DNA from: Eikenella halliae | GTDB lineage: Bacteria > Pseudomonadota > Gammaproteobacteria > Burkholderiales > Neisseriaceae | Assembly (NCBI RefSeq): GCF_001648475.1 | Contig: NZ_LXSQ01000030.1 | Span: 89,744-153,743 of the forward strand | Direction: 5' to 3' | Length of the DNA stretch: 64,000 nucleotides | In this document: one piece after another, positions 52,033 through 60,565 of the stretch | Layout of the letters: each line of letters opens with the position of its first letter | Numbering within the stretch: position 1 is the first letter of the stretch | Notes under the pieces: generated by a model | What the model was told of the DNA's origin: nothing | Database searches by the model: none | The model's input: the letters and a program-made list of their open reading frames with translations, nothing else | Position numbers and translations under genes: made by a program

Positions 52033-52065
52033 AAAGGCTACCTGAAATTTTTTCAGGTAGCCTTT
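52033..52065. terminator. Shared inverted DUS pair between rhodanese and EamA genes
   Basis: AAAGGCTACCTGAAA-TTT-TTTCAGGTAGCCTTT forms a 15-bp stem between two convergent genes. Confidence 0.85.
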
Positions 52066-52081
52066 CCTTCAGCCCAATCCC

Positions 52082-52513
52082 CTATCGCTTCAACGCCAAC
52101 ACCAGCACCCCGCCGGCAATCATCGCAATCCCCAGCCACTCCTGCGCTGCCGGCCGCTCTTTGAGAAACACCGCCGCCATCAGCGCCACCAGCACGATGC
52201 TGAATTTATCCACCGGAGCCACCTTGGAAGCCTCGCCCATCTGCAAAGCCTTGAAATAAGCCAGCCAAGAAGCCCCCGTGGCCAGGCCGGAAAGAATCAG
52301 AAACGCCCAGTTGCGCCCCGAAAAACCGCCCACCCCCTGCCATTTGCCGGTGTAGCTCAAAAACGCCGCCAAAGCCGCGATGATCACCAAGGTGCGGATA
52401 AAGGTGGCGAAATCCGAATCGATGCCCTGCAAGCCCAGTTTGGCGAAAATCGCCGTGAGCGCTGCGAAAAAGGCCGAAGCTAAAGCCCAATAGAGCCAAG
52501 CGTTTGAGGCCAT
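52082..52513 (-). CDS. Half-size EamA/DMT-superfamily transporter
   Basis: The 143-residue protein has five hydrophobic segments with the EamA repeat pattern (WALASAFFAALTAIFAKLGLQG, FIRTLVIIAALAAFLSY, FLILSGLATGASWLAYFKALQMGEASKVAPVDKFSIVLVALMAAVFLKERP, WLGIAMIAGGVLVL). It has one EamA repeat instead of two and probably works as a dimer. The substrate is unknown. GGAG precedes the ATG. It is a single gene convergent with the rhodanese gene. Confidence 0.87.
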   Translation of the reverse strand: MASNAWLYWALASAFFAALTAIFAKLGLQGIDSDFATFIRTLVIIAALAAFLSYTGKWQGVGGFSGRNWAFLILSGLATGASWLAYFKALQMGEASKVAPVDKFSIVLVALMAAVFLKERPAAQEWLGIAMIAGGVLVLALKR

Positions 52514-52583
52514 GATGATTACTCCTTATTTTATTAGATAAATTTCAAATAACGTGCTACCTGAAAACCAAGAACAGCAGTTT

Positions 52584-53153
52584 TCAGGTAGCCTTTTCTT
52601 GCTTTTTCAGTTCATCCATATCGACAAAACCACAGTCCGGCAAACCGCTTGCCTCCGAAATTTCGGCGCGCAGCGCGGCGGCTTCCGGGCTGTCGGCGGC
52701 AGGCGCGCGCCGTTGCAGCCAGCAAAACTTCCGTCCCTGCCGCCGTGCCAGCTGCCAATCCAGCGTCAACGCCTCGTCCGAATCCGCACGTAGCAACACC
52801 GTGCGCAGCTCGTCCGTGCCGCCGAATATGCTGACGCCTATATAGCTGGCCACGCCGAAAAATTCTGCCAACGCGTAATTCTCCACCCGTTCCCCGCCCC
52901 AAAACCGCCGTCGCACCACGCGCACAGCCCGATCACTCAACTGAACCGCCAGCGGCCGCGCCAGCCATTCTATCCGCCAGCGCCACACCCACCCCAACAC
53001 AGCATACACGCACAGCCCGCCCATAAAATACGGATTGAGACCAAACCACCAAGCCGCGCCGAAACACAGCGCCTGCACCGCCACCGCCCCGAAAAACCCG
53101 CGCATATCCGGCTTCCGCGCCGCACGGGCAGACCACAACACTTCCGAACCCAT
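52584..53153 (-). CDS. Hypothetical membrane-associated protein
   Basis: The 189-residue protein starts MGSEVLWSARAARKPDM behind AAAGGAGGG; an upstream extension of the frame is not supported. Two hydrophobic segments (FFGAVAVQALCFGAAWWFGL and FMGGLCVYAVLGWVW) lie in residues 19-58. A soluble region follows with strands AVRVVRRRFWGGERVENYALAEFF and a charged end. Its stop is supplied by a DUS (GAAAAGGCTACCTGA, ending EKAT). No family is recognised. It diverges from the patatin gene. Confidence 0.65.
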   Translation of the reverse strand: MGSEVLWSARAARKPDMRGFFGAVAVQALCFGAAWWFGLNPYFMGGLCVYAVLGWVWRWRIEWLARPLAVQLSDRAVRVVRRRFWGGERVENYALAEFFGVASYIGVSIFGGTDELRTVLLRADSDEALTLDWQLARRQGRKFCWLQRRAPAADSPEAAALRAEISEASGLPDCGFVDMDELKKQEKAT

Positions 53154-53286
53154 ATCGCCCTCCTTTAAAGTTTCAGCCAGCCTGAGGATGCAATTATATA
53201 TCACCCGCCCAACGCCCACTGCATTACCATCTTCCGCCCAATCCGCTACAATACTACCCGTTTTCCCATATTCAAAAGGACTTCCC

Positions 53287-54198
53287 ATGAACAGCCTATT
53301 GCGCCGCAGCCTCGGCCTCTCCCTGCTCACCCTCTCCCTTTCCGCCTGCGGCCTCCTCGGCGGCGGTAGCGGCTCGCAAACCCCGTCCCGCCAGCCGCTC
53401 ACCGCCACCCGCAAGCCCCAAGCCGTTATCGGCCTGGCTCTGGGCGGCGGCGCATCCAAAGGCTTCGCCCATATCGGCGTGATTAAGGTACTGGAAGAAA
53501 ACAATATCCCCGTGAAAATCGTTACCGGCACCAGCGCAGGTGCCCTGGTGGGTAGTCTCTACGCCTCCGGCATGAACGCTCCCCGCCTGCAGCGTGAAGC
53601 AGAAAACCTGCAACGCGCTGATTTGGTGGATTTAACCCTTTCCACCAGCGGCTTTATCCGCGGCGAAAAACTGCAAAACTACATCAACCGCCAAGTGGGC
53701 AACCGCCCCATCCAAAACCTGCCACGCAAATTCGCCGCCGTGGCCACCGAATTCGACACCGGCCGCAGCGTGGTATTCCGCAGCGGCAACACCGGCCAGG
53801 CCGTGCGCGCCTCCGCCAGCATCCCCAACGTGTTCCAGCCCGCGGTAATCAACGGCAAACGCTATGTGGACGGCGGCCTCACCGCCCCCGTGCCCGTATC
53901 CGCCGCCCGCCAGATGGGCGCCAACGTGGTGATTGCGGTGGACATTTCCGCCAAGCCCGCCCGCATCAGCCAAAGCGGCTTCTTCTCCTACCTCGACCAA
54001 AGCCTCAACATCATGAGCACGCCCGCGCTGAACAGCGAGCTGGCCAAGGCCGACGTGGTGATCAAACCGCAAGTGCAGCACCTCGGCGCCGTGGGCGGCT
54101 TCGATGAAAAAGCCCACGCCATCAAGCTCGGCGAAGACGCTGCCCGCGCCGCCCTGCCGCAAATCCGCGCCGTATTGCAGCGCTACCAAGTGCATTGA
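53287..54198 (+). CDS. Patatin-like phospholipase lipoprotein (RssA-like)
   Basis: The 303-residue protein has a lipobox LSAC (Cys about residue 21) and a patatin domain. The oxyanion loop is GLALGGGASKGFAHIGV, the nucleophile elbow GTSAGALVGSLYASG (Ser in GTSAG) and the catalytic dyad Asp is in YVDGGLTAPVPV. All catalytic elements are intact, so esterase or phospholipase activity is likely. Its lipid anchor places it in the envelope. AAAAGGA precedes the ATG. The substrate is unknown, and the name RssA-like reflects general architecture. Confidence 0.9.
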   Translation: MNSLLRRSLGLSLLTLSLSACGLLGGGSGSQTPSRQPLTATRKPQAVIGLALGGGASKGFAHIGVIKVLEENNIPVKIVTGTSAGALVGSLYASGMNAPRLQREAENLQRADLVDLTLSTSGFIRGEKLQNYINRQVGNRPIQNLPRKFAAVATEFDTGRSVVFRSGNTGQAVRASASIPNVFQPAVINGKRYVDGGLTAPVPVSAARQMGANVVIAVDISAKPARISQSGFFSYLDQSLNIMSTPALNSELAKADVVIKPQVQHLGAVGGFDEKAHAIKLGEDAARAALPQIRAVLQRYQVH

Positions 54199-54483
54199 TG
54201 CCCATGCAAAAGGCTACCTGAAACTCTCAGCCTCGCAGCAGCCTGCCAAGTTCGTTTTCAGGTAGCCTCTTCAGCCCAGCCCGCCGGCATTAAAAGGCTG
54301 GCTGAAGCCCTACCACCCCATATCGCACAATGCTGTTGCGCAAGGCCGGCTATTTTTCAGGTAGCGGTTGCCCGAAACCTGCCGCACAGCCCGTTTGGCC
54401 GCGCCCGATTTTCAGGTAGCCCATATCCCGATTGGGGCTACCTGAAAAATTTCCCCTATTAAAAAATAACCCGCCGTACACCC
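54199..54483. other. DUS-rich intergenic region
   Basis: Five DUS or near-DUS lie between the patatin gene and the next start (about 54212, 54257, 54356, 54410 and 54437). The first pair is inverted and probably terminates the patatin gene. No gene or RNA is visible. Confidence 0.6.
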
Positions 54484-55455
54484 ATGTTCACCCTATTCCT
54501 CCCCGACCTCAACTGGCCGCAGCCCGAAGAACTCCCCGGCCTGCACACCCCCGCCCTCAACCGCCTGCTGTGTTTCGGCCGCTTCCAAGCCGCCCCCGCC
54601 GCACCTGCCGATTTCTGTTTCACCCACCTCGGCGTGCAGCTGAACCACCTCTTCGCCGAACCCTACGCCTTCGCCAGCCCCCTGCACCAGCAGCTCGGCC
54701 TGCACAGCGCCCAACTGCAAAACAACGGCCTCGCCATCAGCCCAGAAGAAGCCGAAGTGCTGTGCCACGGCCTCAACGCCTTCTGCGGCGAAGACGGCTG
54801 GCAGTTCGCCCCCCTCTCCCCCGAGCTGTGGAGCATCCGTCTGCCCCGCCCCGCCGCCTGGCAAGCCCCCTGCATTCTCAACATCGCCGGCCAGCACGCC
54901 GACCTGCCCCAAGCCGTCGGCCCCCAGCGCAGGCAATGGCTGCAACGCCAAACCGAAATCCAAATGTGGCTGCACAAGCACCCTGTCAACCAACGCCGCC
55001 AAGCCGAAGGCAAGCTCCCCATCAACGCCCTTTGGCTGTGGGACGAAATGCCCGACACCCATGCCGAGCCCCCCACCCTCATCGGCAGCAACAGCCCCTG
55101 GGCCGCCTACAGCCGCAGCCCGCAAATCCGCCCCGCTCCCAATAGCTTCCCCGATTGGCAAACTAGCGCCGCCGAAAGCCAAACACCAATCGAACACAGC
55201 GCCCTCTACCTCGACGCACTGCAACAAGCTGCCGAGCTTGGCGACCCGCACGCCTACGCCCACACCCTGCAACAATGGGACGAACAATTCTTCGCCCCCC
55301 TGTGGCACGCCCTGCAACGCAAACACCTTCCCGCCGCCCGCCTCCTCACCGACGGCGAACACGGCGGCAGCCTCGAAATCCGCGCCCGCAGCGGCTGGGC
55401 CTTCTGGAAACCCAAACGCCGCTTCAACGGCCGCTTGTGCGGCTCAGCCGGATAA
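54484..55455 (+). CDS. COG4255-like hypothetical protein (phosphoglycerate mutase-related)
   Basis: The 323-residue soluble protein (MFTLFLPDLNWPQPEELPGL) has the recurring block HKHPVNQRRQAEGKLPINALWLWDEMP (about 162-188) that marks a family of proteobacterial proteins sometimes annotated as cofactor-independent phosphoglycerate mutase-like. It lacks the metal-binding architecture of true iPGM at this length. The rest, including FCGEDGWQFAPLSPELWSI, has no recognised motif. The ribosome site is weak. It is flanked by DUS. Function unknown. Confidence 0.65.
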   Translation: MFTLFLPDLNWPQPEELPGLHTPALNRLLCFGRFQAAPAAPADFCFTHLGVQLNHLFAEPYAFASPLHQQLGLHSAQLQNNGLAISPEEAEVLCHGLNAFCGEDGWQFAPLSPELWSIRLPRPAAWQAPCILNIAGQHADLPQAVGPQRRQWLQRQTEIQMWLHKHPVNQRRQAEGKLPINALWLWDEMPDTHAEPPTLIGSNSPWAAYSRSPQIRPAPNSFPDWQTSAAESQTPIEHSALYLDALQQAAELGDPHAYAHTLQQWDEQFFAPLWHALQRKHLPAARLLTDGEHGGSLEIRARSGWAFWKPKRRFNGRLCGSAG

Positions 55456-55459
55456 ATAA

Positions 55460-55520
55460 AAGGCTACCTGAAAACCAAGAGGCTACCTGAAAACGGATTT
55501 CCATTTTTCAGGTAGCCTTT
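55460..55520 (+). terminator. DUS cluster after the COG4255-like gene
   Basis: Two forward DUS (55461 and 55480) and one reverse DUS (near 55508) follow the stop. The second and third can pair and are followed by CCTTTAA. Confidence 0.6.
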
Positions 55521-55584
55521 AATCCACTGATAGCCAGCCAAATTAACTTTCGATACCGCATTATCGGTTTTCATTTCATCGCCG

Positions 55585-56487
55585 CTATCCGCCCCGCCAC
55601 TTCTGCTGCACGGCTTCAGACGGCGGGCGGGCGATAAAGCTGCGTACGGCTTTCTCCGCCTGCGCCTCAATTTCCCGCCAATGCGGCAGGTTTTGGCGGT
55701 CGTACACCATCTCTAATTCAACTTTCATATCGTTACCAGACATTAAAAACTCGTGATCACATGGCGGTTTGGGCACGGGATTATTGGAACATTTGATATA
55801 GCTGACAACATACCCAGCAGCATTGCGTTGAACAAACAAATCGTCTGCTCCACGGTTATTGCGCCAAGCAATTCCGTTTTCCGGGTTGATGCCGGGGTTG
55901 GCATATACCTCCAAGCCGAATTTGGTTTCACCTGTTTTTGCATAGGCATAGAGTGGAATATAGTGAGGCGAGCTGGCATGTTGGGTTAAATTTCTTTCTA
56001 GATAGGTATTGTAGACATTCCTACTCGGATATCTTGAACCGCTTTTTACGGCCACCAATATCCAAGGTGTACCCGGTTCTTTTCTTGCCTCATACCATTT
56101 ATTGAAGTTGGGATGCCAGCTGTCGTATATCGTGCCATCGGTGTAGTTCATAAAAAAGCTGAAGCCCTCAATTATATCTTTATAAGTCCGCACCGGCGGT
56201 TTGTAGTTTTCGGCTTTGCGCCAGTTGAAACCGGGCGAATCTTCATATTCCACCGGCGTTTCCATGCTGTGAACCGGCAAATTAACCGGCTGCCCGCCCA
56301 AATTGCCAATACGATAAGGCACGCCATAATGGTCGCGCGGATAATCGGCGGCAATCGGCGTGCCGTCGCGCCAGTGGGTGGGGACGATGGGTGCAGGCCG
56401 TTTTTCGGGGCCTCGGTCGGGTTCTTGGCAGGCGTTGAGCAATAAGGTGAGTAACAATAAGCAACTATACGATTGGATTTTAAACAT
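55585..56487 (-). CDS. Hypothetical lipoprotein
   Basis: The 300-residue protein starts MFKIQSYSCLLLLTLLLNAC behind GGGAG; the lipobox LNAC puts the lipidated Cys at residue 20. A proline-rich linker leads to a domain with HWRDGTPIAADYPRDHYGVPYRIGNLGGQPVNLP, conserved-looking aromatic patches (FSFFMNYTDGTIYDSWHPNF) and a C-terminal helix (WREIEAQAEKAVRSFIA). The pair CSNNPVPKPPCDHE may form a disulfide. The architecture recalls lipoproteins found near polymorphic toxin or type VI loci, but no such genes are here. No family is assigned. Confidence 0.65.
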   Translation of the reverse strand: MFKIQSYSCLLLLTLLLNACQEPDRGPEKRPAPIVPTHWRDGTPIAADYPRDHYGVPYRIGNLGGQPVNLPVHSMETPVEYEDSPGFNWRKAENYKPPVRTYKDIIEGFSFFMNYTDGTIYDSWHPNFNKWYEARKEPGTPWILVAVKSGSRYPSRNVYNTYLERNLTQHASSPHYIPLYAYAKTGETKFGLEVYANPGINPENGIAWRNNRGADDLFVQRNAAGYVVSYIKCSNNPVPKPPCDHEFLMSGNDMKVELEMVYDRQNLPHWREIEAQAEKAVRSFIARPPSEAVQQKWRGG

Positions 56488-56524
56488 TTTTGTTCTCCCG
56501 TTCACGGTTATGAGCGCTGCCCTT

Positions 56525-56562
56525 AAGGCTACCTGAAAACGGATTTCCATTTTTCAGGTAGC
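56525..56562 (-). terminator. Inverted DUS pair upstream of the lipoprotein gene
   Basis: AAGGCTACCTGAAAA and TTTTTCAGGTAGCCTT flank a short spacer. On the minus strand it lies past the SDR gene and before the lipoprotein start, so it may separate the two transcripts. Confidence 0.55.
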
Positions 56563-56602
56563 CTTTTGGTTTCATTATCGGCAAACAGCGGCGTGTTCAT
56601 GC

Positions 56603-56680
56603 CATAGCTGAAATAATGATTGCCTCATGCCGGGCAGTGAGCCGCAGGCGGTAACAGTGCGTCAAGGCGAGACAGTATGG
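56603..56680. repeat. Possible degenerate Correia-type element
   Basis: CATAGCTGAAATAATGA followed by AGTGAGCCGCAGGCGGTA and GTCAAGGCGAGACAGTATG resembles the left terminal repeat and the core of the Correia-type elements (GGCGAGCCGCAGACAGTA, GGCAAGGCGAGCC). It has many mismatches and no clear right end. It touches the 3' end of the SDR gene. Confidence 0.4.
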
Positions 56681-56694
56681 GCGGTTTGTATCCG

Positions 56695-57546
56695 CTATTC
56701 CATCGCCCAAAATTCCCCCACGCCCAAGGGCTTGCGCTCCAGCAGTTCGGCAAACGCGGTGCAGTCGGCGCACGAGCCTTCTTCCAGCAGCGCAAAGCTG
56801 CCTGCGCTCACCATGCCGTCGCTCAACACGTTCGCCAGCGGCAGAAACGGCTTCACCAACGCCAACGGAATCGGCAGCACGCGCAAGGGCGGTTTGCGGT
56901 GCAGCCCTGTGCGCATGGCAGCAAGATAGCCCGCCAGACTGGTGTGCAGGCTGCCGGTGAAAGGGATGATGGTGCCGTGCGGCGCGCCGTTTTCCAGCAG
57001 GCGCACCAAGCCGTCCGCCACGTCGTTTGCGTGCACGGGCTGGAGCATGAACTTGCCGCCGGCCGGCAGGGCGATAACGGACAGCCGCGCCAATTTGATA
57101 AACAATTCGCAGCTCGCGCCGCCGCGCCCGTACACAACAGACGGCCGCGCCACCGCCACGCGCATGCCGTGTGCCGCGCCAATTTGGCATACGGCCTCGT
57201 CGCCGCGCCCTTTGCTGCCGACAAAATTCACGGCGTGTTTCGGGTCGGCGCCCAACGCGGAAAGCTGCACCCAATGCCGCACGCCTTGTTCCGCCGCAAT
57301 TTTTGCCAACAGTGCTGGCGTGCGGTGGTGCACGGCTTCCAGCACGTCGGTGTGGCGGCTCATCACGCCGATGCAGTTAAACACGGCATCCGCGCCGCGC
57401 AGGATTTCGCGGGCGGCGGCTTCGTTCGGTTGCAAATAATCGAATTCGCGGTGGCTCGGGGTGCGCAGCGTGTGGCCGTGTGCGCGCAGGATTTGGGCAA
57501 CGCGGCGGCCGATAAAGCCGCTTGCGCCGAAGAGGACGATGTTCAT
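56695..57546 (-). CDS. NAD(P)-binding SDR-type epimerase/oxidoreductase
   Basis: The 283-residue atypical SDR has the nucleotide-binding GASGFIGRRVAQIL (about 7-20). GADAVFNCIGV, a partial active-site region (WVQLSALGAD and KGRGDEAV in place of a clear YxxxK) and VARPSVVYGRGG follow. This is the NDUFA9/complex I-like extended SDR type. Two ATGs are adjacent (57549, 57546). Correia element 6 ends about 30 bases upstream and may carry its promoter. The downstream part beyond PFTGSLHTSLAGYL is typical of homologues that co-occur with DoxX-like and DUF2269 genes, which are encoded a few kilobases upstream here. Confidence 0.82.
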   Translation of the reverse strand: MNIVLFGASGFIGRRVAQILRAHGHTLRTPSHREFDYLQPNEAAAREILRGADAVFNCIGVMSRHTDVLEAVHHRTPALLAKIAAEQGVRHWVQLSALGADPKHAVNFVGSKGRGDEAVCQIGAAHGMRVAVARPSVVYGRGGASCELFIKLARLSVIALPAGGKFMLQPVHANDVADGLVRLLENGAPHGTIIPFTGSLHTSLAGYLAAMRTGLHRKPPLRVLPIPLALVKPFLPLANVLSDGMVSAGSFALLEEGSCADCTAFAELLERKPLGVGEFWAME

Positions 57547-57576
57547 CATGCCTTGGTTTGCCTTGGTTTCTTTAGA

Positions 57577-57680
57577 TATAGTGGATTAACAAAAATCAGG
57601 ACAAGGTGGCGAGCCGCAGACAGTACACACGTTACGGCAAGGCGAGCCAACGCTGTACTGGTTTTTGTTAATCCACTATA
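57577..57680 (-). mobile_element. Correia-type element 6 (104 bp)
   Basis: It starts TATAGTGGATTAACAAAAAT and ends TTTTTGTTAATCCACTATA with the core CAGGACAAGGTGGCGAGCCGC. The TTGTCCTGA end points at the SDR gene, whose ATG is about 28 bases away, the same arrangement as element 1 with its downstream gene. Confidence 0.88.
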
Positions 57681-57787
57681 AAAATTTTCAGGTAGCCTTT
57701 TGTGCGGGCAGGAGGCGGATTTTCAGGTAGCCCTTGGTTTCCCGTGCAGGCAAGCGGTGCGCGCCCTGCGAAAGGCTACCTGAAAAC

Positions 57788-59185
57788 TCAATTCAGCACC
57801 CACTCCCCGTTGCCGCTGTGCACCACCAGCTCATAATCGTCATAGCCGTAGCCATTCTCGTCCCGGCGGCGGGTTTCCATGCGGCCGATGCTGGCCAGCC
57901 AGGCTTGCGGTTGCTCTGAGGCTTGTTTGAGTTCGTCGTAGTTTGTCCACCCTTTTTCCCGGCTGGTTTTGAATTTCTCCACCGGCAGCATATCGCTGCG
58001 GCGGATGAGCACGGCGGAAAGATCCACTCTGCCGTTGTAGTCCTGATATTCGGGGACGTTGAGCCAGAGGATGTATTCCGAGTTGCACAAAATGCGGCTC
58101 TTTGCCACGGGGCTGCGGTATTTGTCGGAATAGATTTTGCCGTCGATTTGCAGCGGCTCGTGCAGCTTGAAGGGGGCGCGGTAAGGCTCGATCGGGCAGG
58201 CTTCGGCGAAGGTTTGTGCTGGGTTCGCCTTAAATCCGGCAATGATTTCGGTGTATAGCGGCGGCTGCCACAGGTGTTTGATTTCTTTGTCATATTCCGG
58301 GTACTGCCCCAAGCCGTCGGCTTTCACGGGCGCCTGCCACATGATTTGGCCGTCTGCTTTTTGGATAAACTGGATTTGCTCGCCCTGCTCGCCTTCTTTG
58401 GCGGGGCGGTAGCCGTAGCGGTAGTCGGCGGGCGCGGGGGCGGGGATGATGGAAAGGATGCCGTCTTCGTGGAAATATTCCTGTATCAGGTAGCCTTGAT
58501 AAATAAAGCGTTTGGGCGGGGTGTATTCCTTGAGGCTACCTGAAACCAGAATGAGGCTGTTGTCTTGGGAAATTTCCAGCCCGCCCAGCCATTCGGCTGT
58601 ACCGTTGTTCGGTTCGGGCAGCGACTGCGGCGGCGCGATATAGGGCAGGCTCGACGGCAGCATAAAGGCGAATACCGTGCCGAAGGGAAAGTATTGTTCG
58701 CGCTGCTGGGCATTGGCGGCGGCGTATTGCCAGCGGCCGAAGGCAAACAGGGCAAGGGTAACGGCGGCGCAGGTTTTCGCCCATTTTTTGAAGGATTGGC
58801 GCAGGGCTTCGGGGGTGTTCTCAGCAAACACAACCATTTGCATCAGATACAGGGCAGCCAGCCACAGCAACGCGCCCCAGCCCACGGCGACATATTCCGG
58901 CTCGGGCATCAGCACCAGCAGCAGTGTGAAAGAAGCAAACACCATGCTTAACAACGCCGCCACTTCCGGCCTTTTGCCGCGCAACAGGTGTATTACCGTC
59001 CACCAGTAAAACACGTTGGCATAAACGGCCAGTACGGCCACCCAACCGGCAATTAGTGCAAACCAGCCGTAAACAATGCCGACATACAGGATGGACAGGC
59101 CGATGTGCCCGCCCACCGCAGGCAGGAATAGGCAAACCGCATATAAGGCGAGCGAGATGGCAATCAGCCGTTTTTGGGTGTACAT
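57788..59185 (-). CDS. Hypothetical multi-pass membrane protein with large C-terminal domain
   Basis: The 465-residue protein has about five hydrophobic segments in its first 150 residues (for example LIAISLALYAVCLFLPAVGG, LYVGIVYGWFALIAGWVAVLAVY, FASFTLLLVLM and LWLAALYLMQMVVF). A roughly 300-residue, probably extracytoplasmic domain follows. Two DUS are read in frame near YQGYLIQEY and LVSGSLKEY. No family or active-site motif is recognised. AAGGATACGCATC precedes the ATG. It is the last gene of a same-strand run from 61420 down. Confidence 0.65.
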   Translation of the reverse strand: MYTQKRLIAISLALYAVCLFLPAVGGHIGLSILYVGIVYGWFALIAGWVAVLAVYANVFYWWTVIHLLRGKRPEVAALLSMVFASFTLLLVLMPEPEYVAVGWGALLWLAALYLMQMVVFAENTPEALRQSFKKWAKTCAAVTLALFAFGRWQYAAANAQQREQYFPFGTVFAFMLPSSLPYIAPPQSLPEPNNGTAEWLGGLEISQDNSLILVSGSLKEYTPPKRFIYQGYLIQEYFHEDGILSIIPAPAPADYRYGYRPAKEGEQGEQIQFIQKADGQIMWQAPVKADGLGQYPEYDKEIKHLWQPPLYTEIIAGFKANPAQTFAEACPIEPYRAPFKLHEPLQIDGKIYSDKYRSPVAKSRILCNSEYILWLNVPEYQDYNGRVDLSAVLIRRSDMLPVEKFKTSREKGWTNYDELKQASEQPQAWLASIGRMETRRRDENGYGYDDYELVVHSGNGEWVLN

Positions 59186-59248
59186 GATGCGTATCCTTTC
59201 ATTTGTAAGTCTTCAGGTAGCCATTGTTTCAGACTAGCTGAAAGCGTT

Positions 59249-59629
59249 TTAATACCGCATCAGCAAACGGCGTGCCGTAGCGTTTTGCCGGCGGCAGTAG
59301 GCCTGTTTGCGCTGCGGGTTGCTGTTGAAGGCGCGAGCCTCGGCAGCAGGGCCTTCCACATAGGTGTTCAGCTCGGCTTGCACCCGTGCGGCATCGGCGG
59401 CATAGCGGGTTTCCAGCAGGCTGTTGCAGCGCGCTACTTGGCGCAGGTGGTTTTCAAATTTATGCTGCGGAATGTTTCCTGCAGAGGCATCAGGCGGGCA
59501 AGGCATGGTAAACACCATGATTTCCATATTGTCTTTAAACACTTGGCGGCAGCGTGCCAGCTCCGGACTTTCGGCAACGGCTTGTGCGGCAAGGGGCAGG
59601 AGCAGCATAGATAGCCAATATTTTCTCAT
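59249..59629 (-). CDS. Small secreted protein with cysteines
   Basis: The 126-residue protein starts MRKYWLSMLLLPLAAQAVAES, a signal peptide with likely cleavage after residue 18. The mature part is mostly helical, with four cysteines (ARCRQVF, MPCPPD, ARCNSLL, AYCRRQN). This spacing suggests two disulfides in the periplasm. Its ATG overlaps the stop of the DCC-family gene as ATGA, so the two are coupled. Function unknown; the partner suggests a thiol-redox context. Confidence 0.75.
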   Translation of the reverse strand: MRKYWLSMLLLPLAAQAVAESPELARCRQVFKDNMEIMVFTMPCPPDASAGNIPQHKFENHLRQVARCNSLLETRYAADAARVQAELNTYVEGPAAEARAFNSNPQRKQAYCRRQNATARRLLMRY

Positions 59630-60033
59630 TTTCTCGTCCTTTCTTTCGGTGGGATTCGGCACACGCCGCCTTCGCATTCGGGGCGCGGCAGCAGCCATTT
59701 GGGAAATTGGTAACGGTGGCGGGTGAACCACGGGTAAAGCCGGTCGGCCAATTTGTCCAGCAGCGGCAGATTGGCCAGTTTCACCAGCGCAAAGCCTTGG
59801 TAGCCTTCGTACATTTTGCGCACGGCGGCCATTTTTTGCAGCATCACGCCGTCGTCCGTCAAAACGTGCAGGTAGGTGAGCGCGGCTTCGGTGGTGATGC
59901 CGTATTGCGCCAACACGGCTTCGCTGCCCTGTATCGGCACGGCCTCCATAAATCCGGCGCGGCTGTCCTGCATGATTAACTCTATTTCGCGCACGCAGAT
60001 GGGGCATTCGGCATCGTAAAAAATTTTGTGCAT
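59626..60033 (-). CDS. DCC (DUF393) family thiol-disulfide oxidoreductase
   Basis: The 135-residue protein starts MHKIFYDAECPICVREIELI and carries the family CxxC in CPIC (about residues 10-13), the GFMEAVPIQGSEA segment (typical D..G.F.F.P..) and LPLLDKLADRLYPWFTRHRYQFPKWL near the end. DUF393 proteins are thioredoxin-like and often linked to membrane redox. TTTGGAG precedes the ATG. It lies in the cluster with a secreted Cys protein, a DUF2269 and a DoxX-like protein. Confidence 0.9.
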   Translation of the reverse strand: MHKIFYDAECPICVREIELIMQDSRAGFMEAVPIQGSEAVLAQYGITTEAALTYLHVLTDDGVMLQKMAAVRKMYEGYQGFALVKLANLPLLDKLADRLYPWFTRHRYQFPKWLLPRPECEGGVCRIPPKERTRK

Positions 60034-60054
60034 CTTAAATTCTCCAAAAATACG

Positions 60055-60501
60055 CTACTCTTCCAGCGGGGCAAAGCCGTTATATTTTTCTGCCTGCAAA
60101 CGGGGCGGTGCAGCCTGCTTTTCGGGCTCTGCTTCGGGCTTCACGCCTTCAAAACCGCTGCGTTGCAACACCTGAATCTGTTTGCGTACCAAATGCGCCA
60201 GTACCAGCAGCAGGCTCACACCGCCGAACACGGACCAGCGCAGGGCGTAAAGCAGGTTGTCCGCCAAACTGCGCTCGAAGTTCGGTGCAAACAGCAACAC
60301 GCACAGCAGCGGCGTGAACAGCGTCAGGCTCAAATACAGCCGCTGCCAGAATATGCCGCTGATTTCTTTCACTTCATCGCGCGGGTCGTTGCACAAAAAC
60401 GCCAGCACCCGCCGTAAAGACACACCTAAAACCAACCAGCACACCAGGCTCACCGTTAAAGACACCATCACCAAAAGCAGCATCACAGATAAAGTATGCA
60501 T
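60055..60501 (-). CDS. Hypothetical membrane protein
   Basis: The 148-residue protein is read from the third of three consecutive ATGs, which has the best spacing to GGAG. It has hydrophobic segments at about 3-27, 52-70 and 82-100, and a soluble proline/glutamate-rich tail (EAEPEKQAAPPRLQAEKYNGFAPLEE). No family is recognised. It sits between the DUF2269 and DCC genes in the same direction. Confidence 0.68.
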   Translation of the reverse strand: MHTLSVMLLLVMVSLTVSLVCWLVLGVSLRRVLAFLCNDPRDEVKEISGIFWQRLYLSLTLFTPLLCVLLFAPNFERSLADNLLYALRWSVFGGVSLLLVLAHLVRKQIQVLQRSGFEGVKPEAEPEKQAAPPRLQAEKYNGFAPLEE

Positions 60502-60565
60502 CATCATTCTCCATTTTCAGTTTAACAATCTCTTGCCGGGCGCCTCCACAGAGGCAAACCCACAC

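Noticed and set aside
53035..53286. N-terminal extension of the patatin gene (387 residues)
   Set aside because: The extension overlaps a divergent gene and would bury the lipoprotein signal; ATG at 53287 has AAAAGGA and the signal peptide.
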